DNA from: Orientallactaga sibirica
Lineage: Eukaryota; Chordata; Mammalia; Rodentia; Dipodidae
Direction: 5' to 3'
Assembly: GCA_036365145.1 (NCBI GenBank)
Contig: JAEOAD010001800.1
Span: 186,001 to 250,000, forward strand
DNA: 64,000 nt
Part shown: positions 38,881-51,615 of the stretch, one piece after another
Numbering within the stretch: the first letter of the stretch is position 1
How the letters are laid out: each line of letters starts with the position of its first letter
The notes under the pieces: generated by a model
Told to the model about the DNA's origin: nothing
The model's input: the letters and a program-made list of their open reading frames with translations, nothing else
Database searches by the model: none
Program-made: the position numbers and the translations under genes

Positions 38881-41800
38881 CCTACAAAAGAAGGTTGAGT
38901 GCAGCAAGTTCAAACTTTCCTAGTTTGTGTAATCTAACAAGATGTACAAGTTAGTAGATTCGCCTCATTTCTAAAGTAGTTTCTTGAGAAAACAAACATC
39001 TTCATTGCGAACATTGTACTGTGTGAAATAAGCTAATTCGGTTCTAGGAATCACTTGCTTTCCTACAAAGAAGGTTGAGTGCAGCAAGTTCAAACTTTCC
39101 TAGTTTGTGTAATCTAACAAGATGTACAAGTTAGTAGATTCGCCTCATTTCTAAAGTAGTTTCTTGAGAAAACAAACATCTTCATTGCGAACATTGTACT
39201 GTGTGAAATAAGCTAATTCGGTTCTAGGAATCACTTGCTTTCCTACAAAGAAGGTTGAGTGCAGCAAGTTCAAACTTTCCTAGTTTGTGTAATCTAACAA
39301 GATGTACAAGTTAGTAGATTCGCCTCATTTCTAAAGTAGTTTCTTGAGAAAACAAACATCTTCATTGCCGAAAATTGTACTGTGTGAAATAAGCTAATTC
39401 GGTTCTAGGAATCACTTGCTTTCCTACAAAGAAGGTTGAGTGCAGCAAGTTCAAACTTTCCTAGTTTGTGTAATCTAACAAGATGTACAAGTTAGTAGAT
39501 TCGCCTCATTTCTAAAGTAGTTTCTTGAGAAAAATAAACATCTTCATTGCCGAACATTGTACTGTGTGAAATAAGCTAATTCGGTTCTAGGAATCACTTG
39601 CTTTCCTACAAAGAAGGTTGAGTGCAGCAAGTTCAAACTTTCCTAGTTTGTGTAATCTAACAAGATGTACAAGTTAGTAGATTCGCCTCATTTCTAAAGT
39701 AGTTTCTTGAGAAAACAAACATCTTCATTGCGAACATTGTACTGTGTGAAATAAGCTAATTCGGTTCTAGGAATCACTTGCTTTCCTACACAAAGAAGGT
39801 TGAGTGCAGCAAGTTCAAACTTTCCTAGTTTGTGTAATCTAACAAGATGTACAAGTTAGTAGATTCGCCTCATTTCTAAAGTAGTTTCTTGAGAAAACAA
39901 ACATCTTCATTGCCGAACATTGTACTGTGTGAAATAAGCTAATTCGGTTCTAGGAATCACTTGCTTTCCTACAAAAGAAGGTTGAGTGCAGCAAGTTCAA
40001 ACTTTCCTAGTTTGTGTAATCTAACAAGATGTACAAGTTAGTAGATTCGCCTCATTTTCAAAGTAGTTTCTTGAGAAAACAAACATCTTCATTGCCGAAC
40101 ATTGTACTGTGTGAAATAAGCTAATTCGGTTCTAAAAATCACTTGCTTTCCTACAAAGAAGGTTGAGTGCAGCAAGTTCAAACTTTCCTAGTTTGTGTAA
40201 TCTAACAAGATGTACAAGTTAGTAGATTCGCCTCATTTCTAAAGTAGTTTCTTGAGAAAACAAACATCTTCATTGCCAAACATTGTACTGTGTGAAATAA
40301 GCTAATTCGGTTCTAGGAATCACTTGCTTTCCTACAAAGAAGGTTGAGTGCAGCAAGTTCAAACTTTCCTAGTTTGTGTAATCTAACAAGATGTACAAGT
40401 TAGTAGATTCGCCTCATTTCTAAAGTAGTTTCTTGAGAAAACAAACATCTTCATTGCGAACATTGTACTGTGTGAAATAAGCTAATTCGGTTCTAGGAAT
40501 CACTTGCTTTCCTACAAAGAAGGTTGAGTGCAGCAAGTTCAAACTTTCCTAGTTTGTGTAATCTAACAAGATGTACAAGTTAGTAGATTCGCCTCATTTC
40601 TAAAGTAGTTTCTTGAGAAAACAAACATCTTCATTGCCGAACATTGTACTGTGTGAAATAAAGCTAATTCGGTTCTAGGAATCACTTGCTTTCCTACAAA
40701 GAAGGTTGAGTGCAGCAAGTTCAAACTTTCCTAGTTTGTGTAATCTAACAAGATGTACAAGTTAGTAGATTCGCCTCATTTCTAAAGTAGTTTCTTGAGA
40801 AAACAAACATCTTCATTGCCGAACATTGTACTGTGAAATAAGCTAATTCGGTTCTAGGAATCACTTGCTTTCCTACAAAGAAGGTTGAGTGCAGCAAGTT
40901 CAAACTTTCCTAGTTTGTGTAATCTAACAAGATGTACAAGTTAGTAGATTCGCCTCATTTCTAAAGTAGTTTCTTGAGAAAACAAACATCTTCATTGCCG
41001 AACATTGTACTGTGTGAAATAAGCTAATTCGGTTCTAGGAATCACTTGCTTTCCTACAAAGAAGGTTGAGTGCAGCAAGTTCAAACTTTCCTAGTTTGTG
41101 TAATCTAACAAGATGTACAAGTTAGTAGATTCGCCTCATTTCTAAAGTAGTTTCTTGAGAAAACAAACATCTTCATTGCCGAACATTGTACTGTGTGAAA
41201 TAAGCTAATTCGGTTCTAGGAATCACTTGCTTTCCTACAAAGAAGGTTGAGTGCAGCAAGTTCAAACTTTCCTAGTTTGTGTAATCTAACAAGATGTACA
41301 AGTTAGTAGATTCGCCTCATTTCTAAAGTAGTTTCTTGAGAAAACAAACATCTTCATTGCGAACATTGTACTGTGTGAAATAAGCTAATTCGGTTCTAGG
41401 AATCACTTGCTTTCCTACAAAGAAGGTTGAGTGCAGCAAGTTCAAACTTTCCTAGTTTGTGTAATCTAACAAGATGTACAAGTTAGTAGATTCGCCTCAT
41501 TTCTAAAGTAGTTTCTTGAGAAAACAAACATCTTCATTGCCGAACATTGTACTGTGTGAAATAAGCTAATTCGGTTCTAGGAATCACTTGCTTTCCTACA
41601 AAGAAGGTTGAGTGCAGCAAGTTCAAACTTTCCTAGTTTGTGTAATCTAACAAGATGTACAAGTTAGTAGATTCGCCTCATTTCTAAAGTAGTTTCTTGA
41701 GAAAACAAACATCTTCATTGCCGAACATTGTACTGTGTGAAATAAGCTAATTCGGTTCTAGGAATCACTTGCTTTCCTACAAAGAAGGTTGAGTGCAGCA

Positions 41801-44800
41801 AGTTCAAACTTTCCTAGTTTGTGTAATCTAACAAGATGTACAAGTTAGTAGATTCGCCTCATTTCTAAAGTAGTTTCTTGAGAAAACAAACATCTTCATT
41901 GCGAACATTGTACTGTGTGAAATAAAGCTAATTCGGTTCTAGGAATCACTTGCTTTCCTACAAAGAAGGTTGAGTGCAGCAAGTTCAAACTTTCCTAGTT
42001 TGTGTAATCTAACAAGATGTACAAGTTAGTAGATTCGCCTCATTTCTAAAGTAGTTTCTTGAGAAAACAAACATCTTCATTGCGAACATTGTACTGTGTG
42101 AAATAAGCTAATTCGGTTCTAGGAATCACTTGCTTTCCTACAAAAGAAGGTTGAGTGCAGCAAGTTCAAACTTTCCTAGTTTGTGTAATCTAACAAGATG
42201 TACAAGTTAGTAGATTCGCCTCATTTCTAAAAGTAGTTTCTTGAGAAAACAAACATCTTCATTGCGAACATTGTACTGTGTGAAATAAGCTAATTCGGTT
42301 CTAGGAATCACTTGCTTTCCTACAAAGAAGGTTGAGTGCAGCAAGTTCAAACTTTCCTAGTTTGTGTAATCTAACAAGATGTACAAGTTAGTAGATTCGC
42401 CTCATTTCTAAAGTAGTTTCTTGAGAAAACAAACATCTTCATTGCCGAACATTGTACTGTGTGAAATAAGCTAATTCGGTTCTAGGAATCACTTGCTTTC
42501 CTACAAAGAAGGTTGAGTGCAGCAAGTTCAAACTTTCCTAGTTTGTGTAATCTAACAAGATGTACAAGTTAGTAGATTCGCCTCATTTCTAAAGTAGTTT
42601 CTTGAGAAAACAAACATCTTCATTGCCGAACATTGTACTGTGTGAAATAAGCTAATTCGGTTCTAGGAATCACTTGCTTTCCTACAAAGAAGGTTGAGTG
42701 CAGCAAGTTCAAACTTTCTAGTTTGTGTAATCTAACAAGATGTACAAGTTAGTAGATTCGCCTCATTTCTAAAGTAGTTTCTTGAGAAAACAAACATCTT
42801 CATTGCCGAACATTGTACTGTGTGAAATAAGCTAATTCGGTTCTAGGAATCACTTGCTTTCCTACAAAGAAGGTTGAGTGCAGCAAGTTCAAACTTTCCT
42901 AGTTTGTGTAATCTAACAAGATGTACAAGTTAGTAGATTCGCCTCATTTCTAAAGTAGTTTCTTGAGAAAACAAACATCTTCATTGCCGAACATTGTACT
43001 GTGTGAAATAAGCTAATTCGGTTCTAGGAATCACTTGCTTTCCTACAAAGAAGGTTGAGTGCAGCAAGTTCAAACTTTCCTAGTTTGTGTAATCTAACAA
43101 GATGTACAAGTTAGTAGATTCGCCTCATTTCTAAAGTAGTTTCTTGAGAAAACAAACATCTTCATTGCGAACATTGTACTGTGTGAAATAAGCTAATTCG
43201 GTTCTAGGAATCACTTGCTTTCCTACAAAAGAAGGTTGAGTGCAGCAAGTTCAAACTTTCCTAGTTTGTGTAATCTAACAAGATGTACAAGTTAGTAGAT
43301 TCGCCTCATTTCTAAAGTAGTTTCTTGAGAAAACAAACATCTTCATTGCCGAACATTGTACTGTGTGAAATAAGCTAATTCGGTTCTAGGAATCACTTGC
43401 TTTCCTACAAAGAAGGTTGAGTGCAGCAAGTTCAAACTTTCCTAGTTTGTGTAATCTAACAAGATGTACAAGTTAGTAGATTCGCCTCATTTCTAAAGTA
43501 GTTTCTTGAAAACAAACATCTTCATTGCGAACATTGTACTGTGTGAAATAAGCTAATTCGGTTCTAGGAATCACTTGCTTTCCTACAAAGAAGGTTGAGT
43601 GCAGCAAGTTCAAACTTTCCTAGTTTGTGTAATCTAACAAGATGTACAAGTTAGTAGATTCGCCTCATTTCTAAAGTAGTTTCTTGAGAAAACAAACATC
43701 TTCATTGCGAACATTGTACTGTGTGAAATAAGCTAATTCGGTTCTAGGAATCACTTGCTTTCCTACAAAGAAGGTTGAGTGCAGCAAGTTCAAACTTTCC
43801 TAGTTTGTGTAATCTAACAAGATGTACAAGTTAGTAGATTCGCCTCATTTCTAAAGTAGTTTCTTGAGAAAACAAACATCTTCATTGCAGAACATTTTAC
43901 TGTGTGAAATAAGCTAATTCGGTTCTAGGAATCACTTGCTTTCCTACAAAGAAGGTTGAGTGCAGCAAGTTCAAACTTTCCTAGTTTGTGTAATCTAACA
44001 AGATGTACAAGTTAGTAGATTCGCCTCATTTCTAAAGTAGTTTCTTGAGAAAACAAACATCTTCATTGCCGAACATTGTACTGTGTGAAATAAGCTAATT
44101 CGGTTCTAGGAATCACTTGCTTTCTACAAAGAAGGTTGAGTGCAGCAAGTTCAAACTTTCCTAGTTTTGTGTAATCTAACAAGATGTACAAGTTAGACGA
44201 TTCGTCTCATTTCTAAAGTAGTTTCTTGAGAAAACAAACATCTTCATTGCCGAACATTGTACTGTGTGAAATAAGCTAATTCGGTTCTAGGAATCACTTG
44301 CTTTCCTACAAAGAAGGTTGAGTGCAGCAAGTTCAAACTTTCCTAGTTTGTGTAATCTAACAAGATGTACAAGTTAGTAGATTCGCCTCATTTTCAAAGT
44401 AGTTTCTTGAGAAAACAAACATCTTCATGGCGAACATTGTACTGTGTGAAATAAGCTAATTCGGTTCTAGGAATCACTTGCTTTCCTACAAAGAAGGTTG
44501 AGTGCAGCAAGTTCAAACTTTCCTAGTTTGTGTAATCTAACAAGATGTACAAGTTAGTAGATTCGCCTCATTTCTAAAGTAGTTTCTTGATAAAACAAAC
44601 ATCTTCATTGCCGAACATTGTACTGTGTGAAATAAGCTAATTCGGTTCTAGGAATCACTTGCTTTCCTACAAAGAAGGTTGAGTGCAGCAAGTTCAAACT
44701 TTCCTAGTTTGTGTAATCTAACAAGATGTACAAGTTAGTAGATTCGCCTCATTTTCAAAGTAGTTTCTTGAAAACAAACATCTTCATTGCGAACATTGTA

Positions 44801-47800
44801 CTGTGTGAAATAAGCTAATTCGGTTCTAGGAATCACTTGCTTTCCTACAAAGAAGGTTGAGTGCAGCAAGTTCAAACTTTCCTAGTTTGTGTAATCTAAC
44901 AAGATGTACAAGTTAGTAGATTCGCCTCATTTCTAAAGTAGTTTCTTGAGAAAACAAACATCTTCATTTCGAACATTGTACTGTGTGAAATAAGCTAATT
45001 CGGTTCTAGGAATCACTTGCTTTCCTACAAAGAAGGTTGAGTGCAGCAAGTTCAAACTTTCCTAGTTTGTGTAATCTAACAAGATGTACAAGTTAGTAGA
45101 TTCGCCTCATTTCTAAAGTAGTTTCTTGAGAAAACAAACATCTTCATTGCGAACATTGTACTGTGTGAAATAAGCTAATTCGGTTCTAGGAATCACTTGC
45201 TTTCCTACAAAGAAAGGTTGAGTGCAGCAAGTTCAAACTTTCCTAGTTTGTGTAATCTAACAAGATGTACAAGTTAGTAGATTCGCCTCATTTCTAAAGT
45301 AGTTTCTTGAGAAAGAAACAAACATCTTCATTGCAGACATTTGTACTGTGTGAAATAAGCTAATTCGGTTCTAGGAATCACTTGCTTTCCTACAAAGAAG
45401 GTTGAGTGCAGCAAGTTCAAACTTTCCTAGTTTGTGTAATCTAACAAGATGTACAAGTTAGTAGATTCGCCTCATTTCTAAAGTAGTTTCTTGAGAAAAC
45501 AAACATCTTCATTGCGAACATTGTACTGTGTGAAATAAGCTAATTCGGTTCTAGGAATCACTTGCTTTCCTACAAAGAGGTTAGTGCAGCAAGTTCAAAC
45601 TTTCCTAGTTTGTGTAATCTAACAAGATGTACAAGTTAAGTAGATTCGCCTCATTTCTAAAGTAGTTTCTTGAGAAAACAAACATCTTCATTGCGAACAT
45701 TGTACTGTGAAATAAGCTAATTCGGTTCTAGGAATCACTTGCTTTCCTACAAAGAAGGTTGAGTGCAGCAAGTTCAAACTTTCCTAGTTTGTGTAATCTA
45801 ACAAGATGTACAAGTTAGTAGATTAGCCTCATTTCTAAAGTAGTTTCTTGAGAAAACAAACATCTTCATTGCCGAACATTGTACTGTGTGAAATAAGCTA
45901 ATTCGGTTCTAGGAATCACTTGCTTTCCTACAAAGAAGGTTGAGTGCAGCAAGTTCAAACTTTCCTAGTTTGTGTAATCTAACAAGATGTACAAGTTAGT
46001 AGATTCGCCTCATTTCTAAAGTAGTTTCTTGAGAAAACAAACATCTTCATTGCCGAACATTGTACTGTGTGAAATAAGCTAATTCGGTTCAGGGAATCAC
46101 TTGCTTTCCTACAAAGAAGGTTGAGTGCAGCAAGTTCAAACTTTCCTAGTTTGTGTAATCTAACAAGATGTACAAGTTAGTAGATTCGCCTCATTTCTAA
46201 AGTAGTTTCTTGAGAAAACAAACATCTTCATTGCTGAACATTGTACTGTGTGAAATAAGCTAATTCGGTTCTAGGAATCACTTGCTTTCCTAAAAAGAAG
46301 GTTGAGTGCAGCAAGTTCAAACTTTCCTAGTTTGTGTAATCTAACAAGATGTACAAGTTAGTAGATTCGCCTCATTTCTAAAGTAGTTTCTTGAGAAAAC
46401 AAACATCTTCATTGCCGAACATTGTACTGTGTGAAATAAGCTAATTCGGTTCTAGGAATCACTTGCTTTCCTACAAAGAAGGTTGAGTGCAGCAAGTTCA
46501 AACTTTCCTAGTTTGTGTAATCTAACAAGATGTACAAGTTAGTAGATTCGCCTCATTTCTAAAGTAGTTTCTTGAGAAAACAAACATCTTCATTGCAAAA
46601 CTTTTGTACTGTGTGAAATAAGCTAATTCGGTTCTAGGAATCACTTGCTTTCCTACAAAAAGAAGGTTGAGTGCAGCAAGTTCAAACTTTTCCTAGTTTG
46701 TGTAATCTAACAAGATGTACAAGTTAGTAGATTCGCCTCATTTCTAAAGTAGTTTCTTGAGAAAACAAACATCTTCATTGCCGAACATTGTACTGTGTGA
46801 AATAAGCTAATTCGGTTCTAGGAATCACTTGCTTTCCTACAAAGAAGGTTGAGTGCAGCAAGTTCAAACTTTTCCTAGTTTGTGTAATCTAACAAGATGT
46901 ACAAGTTAGTAGATTCGCCTCATTTCTAAAGTAGTTTCTTGAGAAAACAAACATCTTCATTGCGAACATTGTACTGTGTGAAATAAGCTAATTCGGTTCT
47001 AGGAATCACTTGCTTTCCTACAAAGAAGGTTGAGTGCAGCAAGTTCAAACTTTCCTAGTTTGTGTAATCTAACAAGATGTACAAGTTAGTAGATTCGCCT
47101 CATTTCTAAAGTAGTTTCTTGAGAAAACAAAACATCTTCATTGTCGAACATTGTACTGTGTGAAATAAGCTAATTCGGTTCTAGGAATCACTTGCTTTCC
47201 TACAAAGAAGGTTGAGTGCAGCAAGTTCAAACTTTCCTAGTTTGTGTAATCTAACAAGATGTACAAGTTAGTAGATTCGCCTCATTTCTAAAGTAGTTTC
47301 TTGAGAAAACAAACATCTTCATTGCCGAACATTGTACTGTGTGAAATAAGCTAATTCGGTTCTAGGAATCACTTGATTTCCTACAAAGAAGGTTGAGTGC
47401 AGCAAGTTCAAACTTTCCTAGTTTGTGTAATCTAACAAGATGTACAAGTTAGTAGATTCGCCTCATTTCTAAAGTAGTTTCTTGAGAAAACAAACATCTT
47501 CATTGCCGAACATTGTACTGTGTGAAATAAGCTAATTCGGTTCTAGGAATCACTTCTTTTCCTACAAAGAAGGTTGAGTGCAGCAAGTTCAAACTTTCCT
47601 AGTTTGTGTAATCTAACAAGATGTACAAGTTAGTAGATTCGCCTCATTTCTAAAGTAGTTTCTTGAGAAAACAAACATCTTCATTGCGAACATTGTACTG
47701 TGTGAAATAAGCTAATTGGTTCTAGGAATCACTTGCTTTCCTACAAAGAAGGTTGAGTGCAGCAAGTTCAAACTTTCCTAGTTTGTGTAATCTAACAAGA

Positions 47801-49120
47801 TGTACAAGTTAGTAGATTCGCCTCATTTCTAAAGTAGTTTCTTGAGAAAACAAACATCTTCATTGCCGAACATTGTACTGTGTGAAATAAGCTAATTCGG
47901 TTCTAGGAATCACTTGCTTTCCTACAAAGAAGGTTGAGTGCAGCAAGTTCAAACTTTCCTAGTTTGTGTAATCTAACAAGATGTACAAGTTAGTAGATTC
48001 GCCTCATTTCTAAAGTAGTTTCTTGAGAAAACAAACATCTTCATTGCCGAACATTGTACTGTGTGAAATAATAAGCTAATTGGTTCTAGGAATCACTTGC
48101 TTTCCTACAAAGAAGGTTGAGTGCAGCAAGTTCAAACTTTCCTAGTTTGTGTAATCTAACAAGATGTACAAGTTAGTAGATTCGCCTCATTTCTAAAGTA
48201 GTTTTCTGAGAAAACAAACATCTTCATTGCCGAACATTGTACTGTGTGAAATAAGCTAATTCGGTTCTAGGAATCACTTGCTTTCCTACAAAGAAGGTTG
48301 AGTGCAGCAAGTTCAAACTTTCCTAGTTTGTGTAATCTAACAAGATGTACAAGTTAGTAGATTCGCCTCATTTCTAAAGTAGTTTCTTGAGAAAACAAAC
48401 ATCTTCATTGCCGAACATTGTACTGTGTGAAATAAGCTAATTCGGTTCTAGGAATCACTTGCTTTCCTACAAAGAAGGTTGAGTGCAGCAAGTTCAAACT
48501 TTCCTAGTTTGTGTAATCTAACAAGATGTACAAGTTAGTAGATTCGCCTCATTTCTAAAGTAGTTTCTTGAGAAAACAAACATCTTCATTGCCGAACATT
48601 GTACTGTGTGAAATAAGCTAATTCGGTTCTAGGAATCACTTGCTTTCCTACAAAGAAGGTTGAGTGCAGCAAGTTCAAACTTTCCTAGTTTGTGTAATCT
48701 AACAAGATGTACAAGTTAGTAGATTCGCCTCATTTCTAAAGTAGTTTCTTGAGAAAACAAACATCTTCATTGCCTAACATTGTACTGTGTGAAATAAGCT
48801 AATTCGGTTCTAGGAATCACTTGCTTTCCTACAAAGAAGGTTGAGTGCAGCAAGTTCAAACTTTCCTAGTTTGTGTAATCTAACAAGATGTACAAGTTAG
48901 TAGATTCGCCTCATTTCTAAAGTAGTTTCTTGAGAAAACAAACATCTTCATTGCCCTAACATTGTACTGTGTGAAATAAGCTAATTGTTCTAGGAATCAC
49001 TTGCTTTCCTACAAAGAAGGTTGAGTGCAGCAAGTTCAAACTTTCCTAGTTTGTGTAATCTAACAAGATGTACAAGTTAGTAGATTCGCCTCATTTCTAA
49101 AGTAGTTTCTTGAGAAAACA

Positions 49121-49200
49121 AACATCTTCATTGCCTAACATCAAGTTAGTAGATCTGCCTCATTTCTAAAGTAGTTTCTTGAGAAACAAACATCTTCATT
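49121..49200 (+). repeat. Truncated core monomer (68 bp)
   Basis: The distance between successive 'aacatcttca' anchors is 68 bp (49121 to 49189) instead of 181. The joint reads 'ttgcctaacat' straight into 'caagttagtagatctgcctc'. The fragment carries the rare 'agatctgcc' in place of 'agattcgcc'. Confidence 0.85.
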
Positions 49201-51538
49201 GCCGAACATTGTACTGTGTGAAATAAGCTAATTCGGTTCTAGGAATCACTTGCTTTCCTACAAAGAAGGTTGAGTGCAGCAAGTTCAAACTTTCCTAGTT
49301 TGTGTAATCTAACAAGATGTACAAGTTAGTAGATTCGCCTCATTTCTAAAGTAGTTTCTTGAGAAAACAAACATCTTCATTGCCTAACGTTGTACTGTGT
49401 GAAATAAGCTAATTCGGTTCTAGGAATCACTTGCTTTCCTACAAAGAAGGTTGAGTGCAGCAAGTTCAAACTTTCCTAGTTTGTGTAATCTAACAAGATG
49501 TACAAGTTAGTAGATTCGCCTCATTTCTAAAGTAGTTTCTTGAGAAAACAAACATCTTCATTGCCGAACATTGTACTGTGTGAAATAAGCTAATTGTTCT
49601 AGGAATCACTTGCTTTCCTACAAAGAAGGTTGAGTGCAGCAAGTTCAAACTTTCCTAGTTTGTGTAATCTAACAAGATGTACAAGTTAGTAGATTCGCCT
49701 CATTTCTAAAGTAGTTTCTTGAGAAAACAAACATCTTCATTGCCGAACATTGTACTGTGTGAAATAAGCTAATTCGGTTCTAGGAATCACTTGCTTTCCT
49801 ACAAAGAAGGTTGAGTGCAGCAAGTTCAAACTTTCCTAGTTTGTGTAATCTAACAAGATGTACAAGTTAGTAGATTCGCCTCATTTCTAAAGTAGTTTTG
49901 AGAAAACAAACATCTTCATTGCCGAACATTGTACTGTGTGAAATAAGCTAATTCGGTTCTAGGAATCACTTGCTTTCCTACAAAGAAGGTTGAGTGCAGC
50001 AAGTTCAAACTTTCCTAGTTTGTGTAATCTAACAAGATGTACAAGTTAGTAGATTCGCCTCATTTCTAAAGTAGTTTCTTGAGAAAACAAACATCTTCAT
50101 TGCTTCTAACATTGTACTGTGTGAAATAAGCTAATTCGTTCTAGGGAATCACTTGCTTTCCTACAAAGAAGGTTGAGTGCAGCAAGTTCAAACTTTCCTA
50201 GTTTGTGTAATCTAACAAGATGTACAAGTTAGTAGATTCGCCTCATTTCTAAAGTAGTTTCTTGAGAAAACAAACATCTTCATTGCCTAACATTGTACTG
50301 TGTGAAATAAGCTAATTGTTCTAGGAATCACTTGCTTTCCTACAAAGAAGGTTGAGTGCAGCAAGTTCAAACTTTCCTAGTTTGTGTAATCTAACAAGAT
50401 GTACAAGTTAGTAGATTCGCCTCATTTCTAAAGTAGTTTCTTGAGAAAACAAACATCTTCATTGCCTAACATTGTACTGTGTGAAATAAGCTAATTCGGT
50501 TCTAGGAATCACTTGCTTTCCTACAAAGAAGGTTGAGTGCAGCAAGTTCAAACTTTCCTAGTTTGTGTAATCTAACAAGATGTACAAGTTAGTAGATTCG
50601 CCTCATTTCTAAAGTAGTTTCTTGAGAAAACAAACATGTTCATTGCCGAACATTGTACTGTGTGAAATAAGCTAATTTGGGTCTAGGAATCACTTGCTTT
50701 CCTACAAAGAAGGTTGAGTGCAGCAAGTTCAAACTTTCCTAGTTTGTGTAATCTAACAAGATGTACAAGTTAGTAGATTCGCCTCATTTCTAAAGTAGTT
50801 TCTTGAGAAAACAAACATCTTCATTGCCGAACATTGTACTGTGTGAAATAAGCTAATTCGGTTCTAGGAATCACTTGATTTCCTACAAAGAAGGTTGAGT
50901 GCAGCAAGTTCAAACTTTCCTAGTTTGTGTAATCTAACAAGATGTACAAGTTAGTAGATTCGCCTCATTTCTAAAGTAGTTTCTTGAGAAAACAAACATC
51001 TTCATTGCTTAACATTGTACTGTGTGAAATAAGCTAATTCGGTTCTAGGAATCACTTGCTTTCCTACAAAGAAGGTTGAGTGCAGCAAGTTCAAACTTTC
51101 CTAGTTTGTGTAATCTAACAAGATGTACAAGTTAGTAGATTCGCCTCATTTCTAAAGTAGTTTCTTGAGAAAAACAAACATCTTCATTGCCGAACATTGT
51201 ACTGTGTGAAATAAGCTAATTCGGTTCTAGGAATCACTTGCTTTCCTACAAAGAAGGTTGAGTGCAGCAAGTTCAAACTTTCCTAGTTTGTGTAATCTAA
51301 CAAGATGTACAAGTTAGTAGATTCGCCTCATTTCTAAAGTAGTTTCTTGAGAAAACAAACATCTTCATTGCCTAACGTTGTACTGTGTGAAATAAGCTAA
51401 TTCGGTTCTAGGAATCACTTGCTTTCCTACAAAGAAGGTTGAGTGCAGCAAGTTCAAACTTTCCTAGTTTGTGTAATCTAACAAGATGTACAAGTTAGTA
51501 GATTCGCCTCATTTCTAAAGTAGTTTCTTGAGAAAACA

Positions 51539-51615
51539 AACATCTTCATTGCACAAGTTAGTAGATCTGCCTCATTTCTAAAGTAGTTTCTTGAGAAAAC
51601 AAACATCTTCATTGC
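51539..51615 (+). repeat. Truncated core monomer (63 bp)
   Basis: A second short monomer: 'aacatcttc' anchors at 51539 and 51602 are 63 bp apart. The joint is 'cattgca' into 'caagttagtagatctgcctc', with the same 'agatctgcc' variant as the 49.1-kb fragment. The two are probably related by duplication, though their left breakpoints differ slightly. Confidence 0.85.

Noticed and set aside
39000..39400. Imperfect palindrome ACAC-T-GTAC-T-GTGT as a binding site (clear in family I 'acactgtactgtgt').
   Set aside because: The arms are broken by two mismatches and the core form is 'acattgtactgtgt'. No known factor site is evident.
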